This document shows, piece after piece, positions 20,747 to 28,540 of a stretch of 64,000 nucleotides of DNA. Numbering within the stretch: the first letter of the stretch is position 1; each line of letters begins with the position of its first letter. Source of the DNA: Cupriavidus alkaliphilus (GTDB lineage Bacteria > Pseudomonadota > Gammaproteobacteria > Burkholderiales > Burkholderiaceae); NCBI RefSeq assembly GCF_900094595.1, contig NZ_FMAD01000001.1:186001-250000 (forward strand), in the 5' to 3' direction. A program made the translations under genes and the position numbers. The notes under the pieces were generated by a model that had not been told where the DNA came from, ran no database searches, and saw only the letters and a program-made list of their open reading frames with translations.

Positions 20747-21472
20747 TCAGTGCGGCATCCACGCCGCCATCACCGGCACCAGGATCGCGGTCAGCACGCC
20801 GTTCAGGCCCATGCCGAGCGCGGCGAAGGCGCCGGCCTCCTGGTTGACCTGGAACGCGCGCGCGGTGCCGATACCGTGCGCCGCCACCCCGGTGGCAAAG
20901 CCGCGCACGCTGTAGTCGCGAATGCGCAGCAGGTTCAGCAGCATGGTCGCGCTGACCGCGCCGATGATGCCGGTGCCCATCACCAGCACCGCCGTCAGCG
21001 ACGGCAGCCCGCCGATCTTCTCGGCCACGCCCATGGCGATCGGGATCGTCACCGACTTGGGCGCGAGCGAGCGCACCGTTTCCGGCGAGGCGCCGAGCAG
21101 CCAGGCAATGCCCACCGCCGACACCACCGCCACCACCGAGCCCGCCACCAGTCCCGCCAGCAGCGGGAACACATGGGTGCGCAGCTTGGGCAGCTGCAGG
21201 TACAGCGGCACCGCCAGCGCCACCGTCGCCGGGCCCAGCAGGAAGTGCACGAACTGCGCGCCGTCGAAGTAGGTCTTATAGGGCGTGCCGGTGACGGTCA
21301 GCACCGTGACCAGCAGCGCCACCGCGATCATCACCGGGTTGGCCAGCGGCGAGAAGCGCGATTTCTCGTAGATGCGGAAGGCGAACACATAGGCCAGCAG
21401 CGTCGCGGTCAGGCCCACCAGCGGGCTGGCGGCCAGGTAGACCCAGATCTCGTTCAGGCGCGGCGTCATCAT
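20747..21472 (-). CDS. lrgB: LrgB-family membrane protein
   Basis: 241 aa, start MMTPRLNEIWVYLAASP. About seven membrane segments; the family signature is KSVTIPIAMGVAEKIGGLPSLTAVLVMGTGIIGAV and GVAAHGIGTARAF. LrgB/CidB partners LrgA and was first linked to murein hydrolase export; the plant homologue PLGG1, an LrgA-LrgB fusion, is the chloroplast glycolate/glycerate transporter. Its start overlaps the lrgA stop (ATGATGA). Downstream position behind glcDEF favours organic-acid transport here; that is inference. Confidence 0.92.
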   Translation of the reverse strand: MMTPRLNEIWVYLAASPLVGLTATLLAYVFAFRIYEKSRFSPLANPVMIAVALLVTVLTVTGTPYKTYFDGAQFVHFLLGPATVALAVPLYLQLPKLRTHVFPLLAGLVAGSVVAVVSAVGIAWLLGASPETVRSLAPKSVTIPIAMGVAEKIGGLPSLTAVLVMGTGIIGAVSATMLLNLLRIRDYSVRGFATGVAAHGIGTARAFQVNQEAGAFAALGMGLNGVLTAILVPVMAAWMPH

Positions 21473-21867
21473 GCCTGTTCCCCCTTGGCGTCGGCATGCG
21501 GCGCGTCGGGCGTGCCGGAACGCTTGCGCATCAGCATGCGCGTGACCACGGCGGTGGTGGCGATGGCCAGCCAGGTGGACACCACCAGCGCGACCAGGAT
21601 CGGCATCCACTCGCCCTCGATGCGGTTGGCGTGGACCATGATGCCGACGCCGGCCGGCACGAACAGCAGCGACAGGTGCTTGAGCAGCTCGGTGGTGGTG
21701 CCCTGGATCACGGGCAGCAGCCGGTCGTCGAAGACGAGCCAGCCGAACAGCAGGATCATGCCGAGCACTGGGCCGGGCACGGGCAGGGTCAGCGCGTAGC
21801 TGATCACCTCGCCGACGGACTGGAAAACCAACAGGATGGCAAAGGTCTGGAGCATGGGGGCGGTCAT
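21469..21867 (-). CDS. lrgA: LrgA/CidA-family membrane protein
   Basis: 132 aa from MTAPMLQTFAILLVFQSVGEVISYAL; the longer open frame runs through the REP palindrome and is not needed. Four membrane segments with the family motif LPVPGPVLGMILLF and HLSLLFVPAGVGIMVH. The stop overlaps the lrgB start. glcF lies 60 bases upstream on the same strand, so lrgAB may be the transport arm of the glycolate operon. Confidence 0.92.
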   Translation of the reverse strand: MTAPMLQTFAILLVFQSVGEVISYALTLPVPGPVLGMILLFGWLVFDDRLLPVIQGTTTELLKHLSLLFVPAGVGIMVHANRIEGEWMPILVALVVSTWLAIATTAVVTRMLMRKRSGTPDAPHADAKGEQA

Positions 21868-21880
21868 GGTTGTGCATTGC

Positions 21881-21906
21881 CCCCTCTCCCGCAGGCGGGA
21901 GAGGGG
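21881..21906. repeat. REP-like palindrome, copy 2 (perfect)
   Basis: Arms CCCCTCTCCCGC (21881-21892) and GCGGGAGAGGGG (21895-21906) around AG. It lies in the 59-base gap between glcF and lrgA. In such a place it could stabilise the upstream mRNA or lower expression of lrgAB. Confidence 0.8.
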
Positions 21907-21926
21907 AGACAACCACGGCCGGGGTG

Positions 21927-23180
21927 TTATCCCAGCATCCGGTCGACCAGTTCGATCCAGTGCATGACCGGCGTATCGGTGCCGCCCTGCAGGTGCGAGA
22001 TGCAGCCGATATTGGCCGAGACGATGGCTTCGGGCTGCGTCGCCTGCAGTTTGGCGAGCTTGTCGTCGCGCAGGCGCTGGGACAGTTCCGGCTGCAGCAC
22101 CGAGTAAGTGCCCGCCGAGCCGCAGCACAGGTGGCTGTCAGCGCAGAGTTTGACTTCCACGCCGAGGCCGGTCAAGAGCGCTTCGACTTTGCCGCGGATC
22201 TGCTGGCCGTGCTGCAGCGTGCAGGGCGGGTGGTAGGCCACGCGCCGGCCGTCGCGCGGCACCGCGCCGGCGGCGGCGTGCAGGTCGTCGGCAAAGTCCG
22301 GCAGGACCTCGGACAGGTCGCGCGTCAGCGCCGAGATGCGGCGCGCGCGCTCGGCATAGGCGGGATCGTTGCGCAGCAGGTGGCCGTAGTCCTTGACCAT
22401 CGCACCGCAGCCCGATGCGGTCATCACGATGGCTTCGGCGCCGGCTTCGACATGCGGCCACCAGGCGTCGATATTGCGGCGCATATTGTCGAGGCCGCCA
22501 TCGTGGTCGCCGGTGTGGAAGCGGATCGCGCCGCAGCAGCCGGCCTCGCGCGCCACCACCAGTTGTACGCCGACACGGTCGAACACGCGCGCGGTGGCGG
22601 CATTGATGTTGGGCGACATTGCCGGCTGCACGCAACCGTCGAGCAACAGCATCTTGCGCGCATGCGTGTTGCGCGGCCACGCGCCGGGCGCGGCGCTGGC
22701 CGACAGCGGCGGCACCTTGGCGCGCAGCGTGCCCGGCAGCAGCGGGCGCACCATCTGGCCCAGGCGCAGCGCGGTGCCGAACAGCGCCGGCCGCGTCAGC
22801 CCCTCGCGCAGCACCCAGCGCGCGATGCGCTGGCTGGCGGGACGCCGCACGCCTTCGGCCTCGAGCTTGTCGTCGACCAGCTGGCGGCCGATGTCGACCA
22901 GGCGGCCATAGCGCACGCCGGAGGGGCAGGTCGATTCGCAGTTGCGGCAGGTCAGGCAACGGTCCAGGTGCAGGCGCGTGCTTTCGGTGATGGCATGGCC
23001 TTCGAGCACCTGCTTCATCAGGTAGATGCGCCCGCGCGGCCCGTCCAGTTCATCGCCGAGCAACTGGTAGGTGGGGCAGGTGGCGGTGCAGAAGCCGCAA
23101 TGCACGCACTTGCCGACGATGGATTTGGCTTCCTCGCCTTCGGGCGTGTCGCGGAGAAAATCGGCCAGGGTCGTTTGCAT
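21927..23180 (-). CDS. glcF: Glycolate oxidase iron-sulfur subunit GlcF
   Basis: 417 aa. Two [4Fe-4S] clusters are bound by C25/C28/C31 plus C35 and C75/C78/C81 plus C85. Two CCG domains follow (EAGCCGAI and DSHLCCGSAG). With the flavin subunits GlcD and GlcE it oxidises glycolate to glyoxylate, passing electrons to the membrane quinone pool. glcE lies 40 bases upstream. Confidence 0.96.
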   Translation of the reverse strand: MQTTLADFLRDTPEGEEAKSIVGKCVHCGFCTATCPTYQLLGDELDGPRGRIYLMKQVLEGHAITESTRLHLDRCLTCRNCESTCPSGVRYGRLVDIGRQLVDDKLEAEGVRRPASQRIARWVLREGLTRPALFGTALRLGQMVRPLLPGTLRAKVPPLSASAAPGAWPRNTHARKMLLLDGCVQPAMSPNINAATARVFDRVGVQLVVAREAGCCGAIRFHTGDHDGGLDNMRRNIDAWWPHVEAGAEAIVMTASGCGAMVKDYGHLLRNDPAYAERARRISALTRDLSEVLPDFADDLHAAAGAVPRDGRRVAYHPPCTLQHGQQIRGKVEALLTGLGVEVKLCADSHLCCGSAGTYSVLQPELSQRLRDDKLAKLQATQPEAIVSANIGCISHLQGGTDTPVMHWIELVDRMLG

Positions 23181-23220
23181 GATGTGGGGTGTAGTGCCTG
23201 GAGTGTCTTGGCCCGCGGGC

Positions 23221-24324
23221 TCAGAGCCCGGGGTACATGCGCTGCGGATTGAAGATGCCGGCAGGGTCGAAGGTCTCTTTCAGGCGGCGATGGATCGCGG
23301 CCAGCGGCGACGCCAGCGGCGTGAACACGCCCATCGACTTGTCGCCGTGGCGAAACAGCGTGGCATGGCCGCCGGCGGCCTGGGCCACCGCGCGCACGCT
23401 TTCGGCGTCGGCTTTGGCCGAGCCCTCTTCGGGCAGCCACCAGCGCTGGCCGCCACCCCATTCGAGCAGCTGCGCGCCCGGCAGCGCCAGCGGCGCGGCC
23501 ACGGTGGGCACCGCCAGCCGCCACAGCGCGCGGCCGGCGTGCGCCGGGGCGAAGAACGGGTGGGTCTGCTCGCGCAGCGATTGCCACAGCGCGGCAGCGG
23601 GCGCCGCGTCCAGGCGGTCGCCGCCGAGCCGGGCGCAGGCCGCACGCACCGCGGCGCCGGCGCCGGACAGGCGCACGTGCAGCACTCCCGCATGCCACAC
23701 CGAAGACGCCAGCGGCAGCGGCTGCCCGCCCCACTGGTTCAGTTGCCGGACGGCTTCGGCCTGCGCCATCTCGAAGCGCAGCGTGGCCTCGTCGAACGGC
23801 GCCGGCAGCACCTTGACCGAGACCTGCAGGATCAGCCCCAGCGTGCCGAGCGAGCCCGCCAGCAGCCGCGACACGTCGTAGCCCGCGACGTTCTTCATCA
23901 CCTGGCCGCCGAAGTCCATCACCTCGCCGCGGCCGTCCATCAGCTGCGCGCCCAGCACGAAGTCGCGCAGCGCGCCCACCGACTGGCGGCGCGGGCCCGA
24001 CAAGCCGGCGGCGACGGCACCGCCCAGCGTCGCCACGCTGGGCTGGCCGGGCAGCGCGAAGTGGGGCGGCTCGAACGCCAGGATCTGGCGCTTGTCCGCG
24101 AGCGCGGCTTCGATCTCGGCCAGCGGCGTGCCGCAGCGTGCGGTGATCACGAGTTCGGCCGGGTCATAGTCGACGATGCCGGTGTAGGCGCGCGTGTCCA
24201 GCAGCTGGCCTTGCGGCGGCTGGCCGTAGAAGTCCTTGCTGCCGCCGCCGCGCAGCCGCAGCGCGGTGCGGGTCTCGGTGGCTTGCCTGACGGCGTCGCG
24301 GAAGGCGTCGAGGGTGGCTTGCAT
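23221..24324 (-). CDS. glcE: Glycolate oxidase FAD-binding subunit GlcE
   Basis: 367 aa, a short FAD_binding_4 protein. The PP-loop-like FAD segment is LRGGGSKDFYG, followed by FEPPHFALPGQPSVATLGGAVAAGLSGPRRQSVGALRDFVLG. It lacks the long C-terminal cap of GlcD, as expected for GlcE. It sits between an ion-channel gene (40 bases upstream) and glcF. Confidence 0.95.
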   Translation of the reverse strand: MQATLDAFRDAVRQATETRTALRLRGGGSKDFYGQPPQGQLLDTRAYTGIVDYDPAELVITARCGTPLAEIEAALADKRQILAFEPPHFALPGQPSVATLGGAVAAGLSGPRRQSVGALRDFVLGAQLMDGRGEVMDFGGQVMKNVAGYDVSRLLAGSLGTLGLILQVSVKVLPAPFDEATLRFEMAQAEAVRQLNQWGGQPLPLASSVWHAGVLHVRLSGAGAAVRAACARLGGDRLDAAPAAALWQSLREQTHPFFAPAHAGRALWRLAVPTVAAPLALPGAQLLEWGGGQRWWLPEEGSAKADAESVRAVAQAAGGHATLFRHGDKSMGVFTPLASPLAAIHRRLKETFDPAGIFNPQRMYPGL

Positions 24325-24364
24325 AGTCGTGCGAGTAGGGAGGAGTGTCTGGCGCGGCTCTGGA

Positions 24365-25288
24365 TCAGGCCAGGCCGTCGCGGCCGCCCGGGATTTCAGG
24401 CCGGTCGTTCTGATAGGCCGGCAGCTGGGTGCCGCAGTGCTTGCAATACTGCGCGTCGGGCTCGTGCCCCTCGGTCAGGCAATGGGTGCAGGTGCGGGTG
24501 GTCAGCGGCCGCTTCATGATGCTGGCGGCCAGCTCGGCGCCGACGATGCCGGTGGGAAAGGCGATGATGCCGTAGCCCAGCAGGATCGTCAGCGAGGTGA
24601 TGAACTGCCCCAGCGGCGTCTTCGGCACCATGTCGCCGAAGCCGGTGGTGGTCAGCGTCACCACGGCCCAGTACATGCTGACCGGGATACTGTGGAAGCC
24701 GTGCTCCGGGCCTTCGACCACGTACATCACGGTGCCGAGGATCACCGTGATGATGAACACCGCGGCCAGGAACACGAAGATCTTGCGCCGGCTGTTGACC
24801 AGCGCGCGGTACAGGATCTCGGCTTCCTCGAAGTACACCGTCAGCTTCAGGATCCGGAACACGCGCAGCAGCCGCAGCAGGCGCACGTCGATCAGGAAAT
24901 GCAGTTCCGGCACGAAGAACGCGAGCCAGGTCGGCATGATCGAGATGAAGTCGATGACGCCGTAGAAGCTCAGCGCATAGCGCCACGGGTGCCGCACCAC
25001 CAGCAGGCGCATGGCGTATTCGGCGGTGAACAGCAGCGTGAACATCCATTCCAGCACCGTGAATACCCCGCCAAGGCGCTGGTTCACCGCGGGCAGGCTG
25101 TCGAGCATCACGATCATCACGCTGGTGACGATGGCGAGCAGCAGCGCGACATCGAACAGGCGACCTTCGCGCGTATCGGCCTCGAAGATGATGGTGTACC
25201 AGCGCTGGCGCCAGCCCGCCTCGGGCTGGCCCAGGCGCTGGCGCACCACGGCTTCCTGGTGCTGGCGCCGGCGGGGATTCTCTTTCAT
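24365..25288 (-). CDS. Voltage-gated-type K+ channel with C-terminal zinc ribbon
   Basis: 307 aa from MKENPRRRQH, eight bases after the glcD stop. Residues 43-255 show six membrane segments. S4 carries regularly spaced arginines (DVRLLRLLRVFRILKL, about 134-149) and the pore has TTTGFGD (213-219), a K+-selectivity filter with F for Y. After the last helix there is CTHC (267-270) and CKHC (282-285), a small zinc-ribbon module. The gene lies inside glcD-glcE-glcF, so it is expressed with glycolate oxidase. I recall a similar kch-type gene in the C. necator glycolate operon. Its physiological role is not evident. Confidence 0.9.
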   Translation of the reverse strand: MKENPRRRQHQEAVVRQRLGQPEAGWRQRWYTIIFEADTREGRLFDVALLLAIVTSVMIVMLDSLPAVNQRLGGVFTVLEWMFTLLFTAEYAMRLLVVRHPWRYALSFYGVIDFISIMPTWLAFFVPELHFLIDVRLLRLLRVFRILKLTVYFEEAEILYRALVNSRRKIFVFLAAVFIITVILGTVMYVVEGPEHGFHSIPVSMYWAVVTLTTTGFGDMVPKTPLGQFITSLTILLGYGIIAFPTGIVGAELAASIMKRPLTTRTCTHCLTEGHEPDAQYCKHCGTQLPAYQNDRPEIPGGRDGLA

Positions 25289-25296
25289 GGCGTGGC

Positions 25297-26823
25297 TCAG
25301 AAGCGCGGCAGCTCGGGATGCGGCAGCAGGCCCTTCTTCACGTGCATCTTGCCGTATTCGGCGCAGCGCGCCAGCGTCGGGATGGCCTTGTCGGGGTTCA
25401 GCAGCCGCGCCGGGTCGAAGGCGGCCTTGACGCCGAAAAAGGCGTCGCGCTCGGCGGTCGAGAACTGCACGCACATGGAGTTGAGCTTCTCCACACCGAC
25501 GCCGTGCTCGCCGGTGACGGTGCCGCCCAGCTCGACGCAGGTTTCCAGGATATCGGCGCCGAACAGCTCGGCGCGGTGCCATTCGTCCTGGTCGCCGCCG
25601 TCGAACAGCACCAGCGGGTGCATGTTGCCGTCGCCGGCATGGAACACGTTGATGCAGCGCAGCCTGTACTTCACTTCCATGGCCTCGATGCGCTTGAGCA
25701 GCGTGCCGATGTGCTTGCGCGGGATGGTGCCGTCCATGCAGTAATAGTCCGGAGAAATCCGGCCCGCCGCCGGGAAGGCGTTCTTGCGGCCGCTCCAGAA
25801 GCGCAGGCGCTCGGCCTCGTTCTGCGAGACCACGATGCGGGTGGCGCCCGATGCCGTCAGCACCGCGCTCATGCGCTCGATCTCCTCGGCCACTTCCTCG
25901 GGGGTGCCGTCGGACTCGCACAGCAGGATGGCGGCGGCATCGAGGTCATAGCCCGCATGCACGAACTGCTCGACCGCGGCGGTGGCGGGCTTGTCCATCA
26001 TCTCCAGCCCGGCCGGGATGATGCCGGCGGCGATCACGTCGGCGACCGCGTTGCCGCCTTTCTCGACATCGTCGAAGCAGGCCATGATCACCTGCGCCAG
26101 CTGCGGCTTGGGGATCAGGCGCACGGTGACCTCGGTGACCACGGCCAGCATGCCTTCGGAGCCGATCAGCACGGCCAGCAGGTCCAGCCCGGGCGCGTCG
26201 GGGGCCTCGGAACCGAACACCACCACCTCGCCCGACATCGTCACCGCGCGCACGCGCAGCACGTTGTGCACGGTCAGGCCGTACTTCAGGCAGTGCACGC
26301 CGCCGGAGTTCTCGCTGACATTGCCGCCGATGGTGCAGGCGATCTGCGACGACGGGTCGGGCGCGTAGTACAGGTTGTGCGGTGCGGCGGCGTCCGAGAT
26401 GGCCAGGTTGCGCACGCCCGGCTGGACCACCGCGGTGCGCGAATACGGGTCGACCGACAGGATGCGCTTGAACTTGGCCAGCGACAGCACCAGGCCCTCG
26501 GCGATCGGCATGGCGCCGCCCGACAGGCTGGTGCCGGCGCCGCGCGGCACCACCGGCACGCCCAGCTGGTGGCACAGCCGCAGGATGGCGCAGACCTGCT
26601 CCTCGGTGTCGGGCAGGGCCACCGCCATCGGCACCTGCCGGTACGCTGCCAGGCCGTCGCACTCATAGGGCACGGTGTCTTCCGGCTTCCACAGCACCGC
26701 GGCGTCGGGAAGGATCTGAGCCAGCCCGGCCAGCAGCGCGTCGCGGCGGCCGTCGGCCGCGGCCGTGGCCGGAGCGCCGGCGGCGCCGGGAGCGAGGGTT
26801 TGGGCTTCGTGCGGGGCATTCAT
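25297..26823 (-). CDS. glcD: Glycolate oxidase FAD subunit GlcD
   Basis: 508 aa. FAD-binding segment VPVVPRGAGTSLSGGAMPIAEGLVLSLAKF; then GGNVSENSGGVHCLKYGLT and LIGSEGMLAVVTEVTVRL; the C-terminal cap contains HAGDGNMHPLVLFD and GGTVTGEHGVGVEK with substrate histidines. It is the catalytic glycolate/D-lactate dehydrogenase subunit and the first gene of the operon. The 250 bases upstream (26824-27073) hold no gene I can support. Confidence 0.96.
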   Translation of the reverse strand: MNAPHEAQTLAPGAAGAPATAAADGRRDALLAGLAQILPDAAVLWKPEDTVPYECDGLAAYRQVPMAVALPDTEEQVCAILRLCHQLGVPVVPRGAGTSLSGGAMPIAEGLVLSLAKFKRILSVDPYSRTAVVQPGVRNLAISDAAAPHNLYYAPDPSSQIACTIGGNVSENSGGVHCLKYGLTVHNVLRVRAVTMSGEVVVFGSEAPDAPGLDLLAVLIGSEGMLAVVTEVTVRLIPKPQLAQVIMACFDDVEKGGNAVADVIAAGIIPAGLEMMDKPATAAVEQFVHAGYDLDAAAILLCESDGTPEEVAEEIERMSAVLTASGATRIVVSQNEAERLRFWSGRKNAFPAAGRISPDYYCMDGTIPRKHIGTLLKRIEAMEVKYRLRCINVFHAGDGNMHPLVLFDGGDQDEWHRAELFGADILETCVELGGTVTGEHGVGVEKLNSMCVQFSTAERDAFFGVKAAFDPARLLNPDKAIPTLARCAEYGKMHVKKGLLPHPELPRF

Positions 26824-27073
26824 GAACGACTCCTGTGGGGTCTCCTGGACGGCGGCCTGTGGCGCTCGCTTGCCGGCCTGCCGGCCGCGGGGGACGGGTG
26901 ACTATAGCGCAGGCCACCTGGCGCGGGCACCACGCCAGACGTGAATTCCGCATGCCAGGCCGATCAAAAATGCTCATCATGGCCGGCGGGCACTGGCCCC
27001 GCTTTCAGCGTAGCACCGGCGGCCGGCCATCGGAAAGGCGGGTGCGGCGCTCGGCGTTGCCCCGGCGCTGCCT

Positions 27074-27613
27074 TCAGCGGTCCGGCTGCGCCGGGGCCTC
27101 GGGCAGCCGCAGCACCATGTCGAGCTTGTCGTGGAAGTGCGGCGCGACGTACAACGCGTCGGGCTCCAGCCCGAAGCGCTCGAACCCGAGCGATTCGTAC
27201 AAGCGCACCGCGCCCGCGCTGCCGGCATTGACGCACAGCGTGACCTGGCGCACGCCCGGCATGGCGGCGGCCTGCTGCAGCGCGCGCAGCATCAGCGCGC
27301 GGCCGAGCTTGCGCGCGCGCCAGGCCGGCGCCACGTACATGGCGAAGATCGAGGCCTTGTGCCAGTGCTTGCGCCGGGGCTCGCGCATCACGCCGACCAT
27401 GCCGGCCAGCGCGATACCGTCGGGACCCGCCTCGAAGGCGCCGAACATGGCCTTGTCCGCGCTCGGCGCAAGGCGTTGCGCCACCGCCTCCGGTGCCAGC
27501 TCCTGTTCTTCTTCGAGGCTGGCGGCAAAGGCTTCCGGGGCTTCGGCAAGTCCCTGCAGCCGCAGCGCGTGGAAGGCTGCGGCATCGTCGGGAGTCAGCA
27601 GGCGGATTTCCAT
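27074..27613 (-). CDS. GNAT-family N-acetyltransferase
   Basis: 179 aa. One GNAT domain; acetyl-CoA loop in AMYVAPAWRARKLGRALMLRAL (about 92-113), the final strand near SLGFERFGLEPDALYV. Substrate unknown. It begins 12 bases after the LysR gene and so is probably the third gene of a dehydrogenase-LysR-GNAT transcript. Confidence 0.88.
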   Translation of the reverse strand: MEIRLLTPDDAAAFHALRLQGLAEAPEAFAASLEEEQELAPEAVAQRLAPSADKAMFGAFEAGPDGIALAGMVGVMREPRRKHWHKASIFAMYVAPAWRARKLGRALMLRALQQAAAMPGVRQVTLCVNAGSAGAVRLYESLGFERFGLEPDALYVAPHFHDKLDMVLRLPEAPAQPDR

Positions 27614-27625
27614 GGGCGCAGTCTC

Positions 27626-28516
27626 CTACCAGTCCAGGCTCAGCAGCCAGTCGACGAAATAACGCGCCTCGGGCTTGAGCGGCGCCTGTTCGCGCTCGAC
27701 GATGTAGTAGCCGTGCGGCGATACCGATTCCACATCGAGCAGGCGCACCATCTGCCCCAGCGACAGCCAGTGCCGAGCCATGCGCTGGCGCACCAGCGCC
27801 ACGCCCTGGTTGGAGGCGATCGCCTCCAGCATCAGGCCGATGTCGTTGAACTGCGGGCCGGTCTGGGGTTCGGGCCAGTCCAGTCCGGCGGTCTCGAACC
27901 ACGGCTTCCACGGCTCCAGCGGGCTGCGCAGCAGCACCAGGCCGTGCAGGTGCTCGGGCCGGGTGATGGCGCGGCCGTTGACGCGCTCGTAGTACTCGCG
28001 CCCGCACGCCGGGAACACCGGTTCCACCAGGAGCTTGGTCGTCTTCAGGTCAGGGTAGCGGCCGGTGCCGTAGCGGATCTCGACATCGGTGTCCTCGGCC
28101 TTGACGTCGAGGAACGGGATCGCCAAGTGCAGCTCGAGGTCGATATGCGGATAGAGCGCGCCGAACTCGGGCAGGCGCGGCACCAGGTGCTGGCGCCCGA
28201 AGGTGGGCGGGATCGCCACGCGCAGGCGCGTGCGCATCTTGTTGTACTCGGGCCGCGCCAGCTCGTTGAGCGACTTGAGCGCGTCCTGCACGTTGCGCAG
28301 GTAGCGCGTGCCGGCCGCGGTCAGCCGCAGCGCGGCGTTGGCGCGCACGAACAGGTCTTCGCCCCACAGCTCCTCGAGGTTCTTGATGCGGTGCGAGACC
28401 GCGCTGGGGGTCACCGACAGCTCCTCGGCCGCGCGCGCGAAGCTGCCCAGGCGCGCGGCGGCCTCGAACGCGATCAGCAGGTGCAGCGGCGGCACGCGGT
28501 TGAACATGGAGGCCAT
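27626..28516 (-). CDS. GcvA-type LysR transcriptional regulator
   Basis: 296 aa. The opening PPLHLLIAFEAAARLGSFARAAEELSVTPSAVSHRIKNLEE is the HTH of the GcvA subgroup. An effector-binding domain follows (about 90-290). It lies 24 bases downstream of an FAD-linked dehydrogenase gene on the same strand and is likely its regulator. Effector could be a 2-hydroxy acid; that is only contextual. Confidence 0.88.
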   Translation of the reverse strand: MASMFNRVPPLHLLIAFEAAARLGSFARAAEELSVTPSAVSHRIKNLEELWGEDLFVRANAALRLTAAGTRYLRNVQDALKSLNELARPEYNKMRTRLRVAIPPTFGRQHLVPRLPEFGALYPHIDLELHLAIPFLDVKAEDTDVEIRYGTGRYPDLKTTKLLVEPVFPACGREYYERVNGRAITRPEHLHGLVLLRSPLEPWKPWFETAGLDWPEPQTGPQFNDIGLMLEAIASNQGVALVRQRMARHWLSLGQMVRLLDVESVSPHGYYIVEREQAPLKPEARYFVDWLLSLDW

Positions 28517-28540
28517 CCCTGCGCTTGCCTGTCGGGCGCC

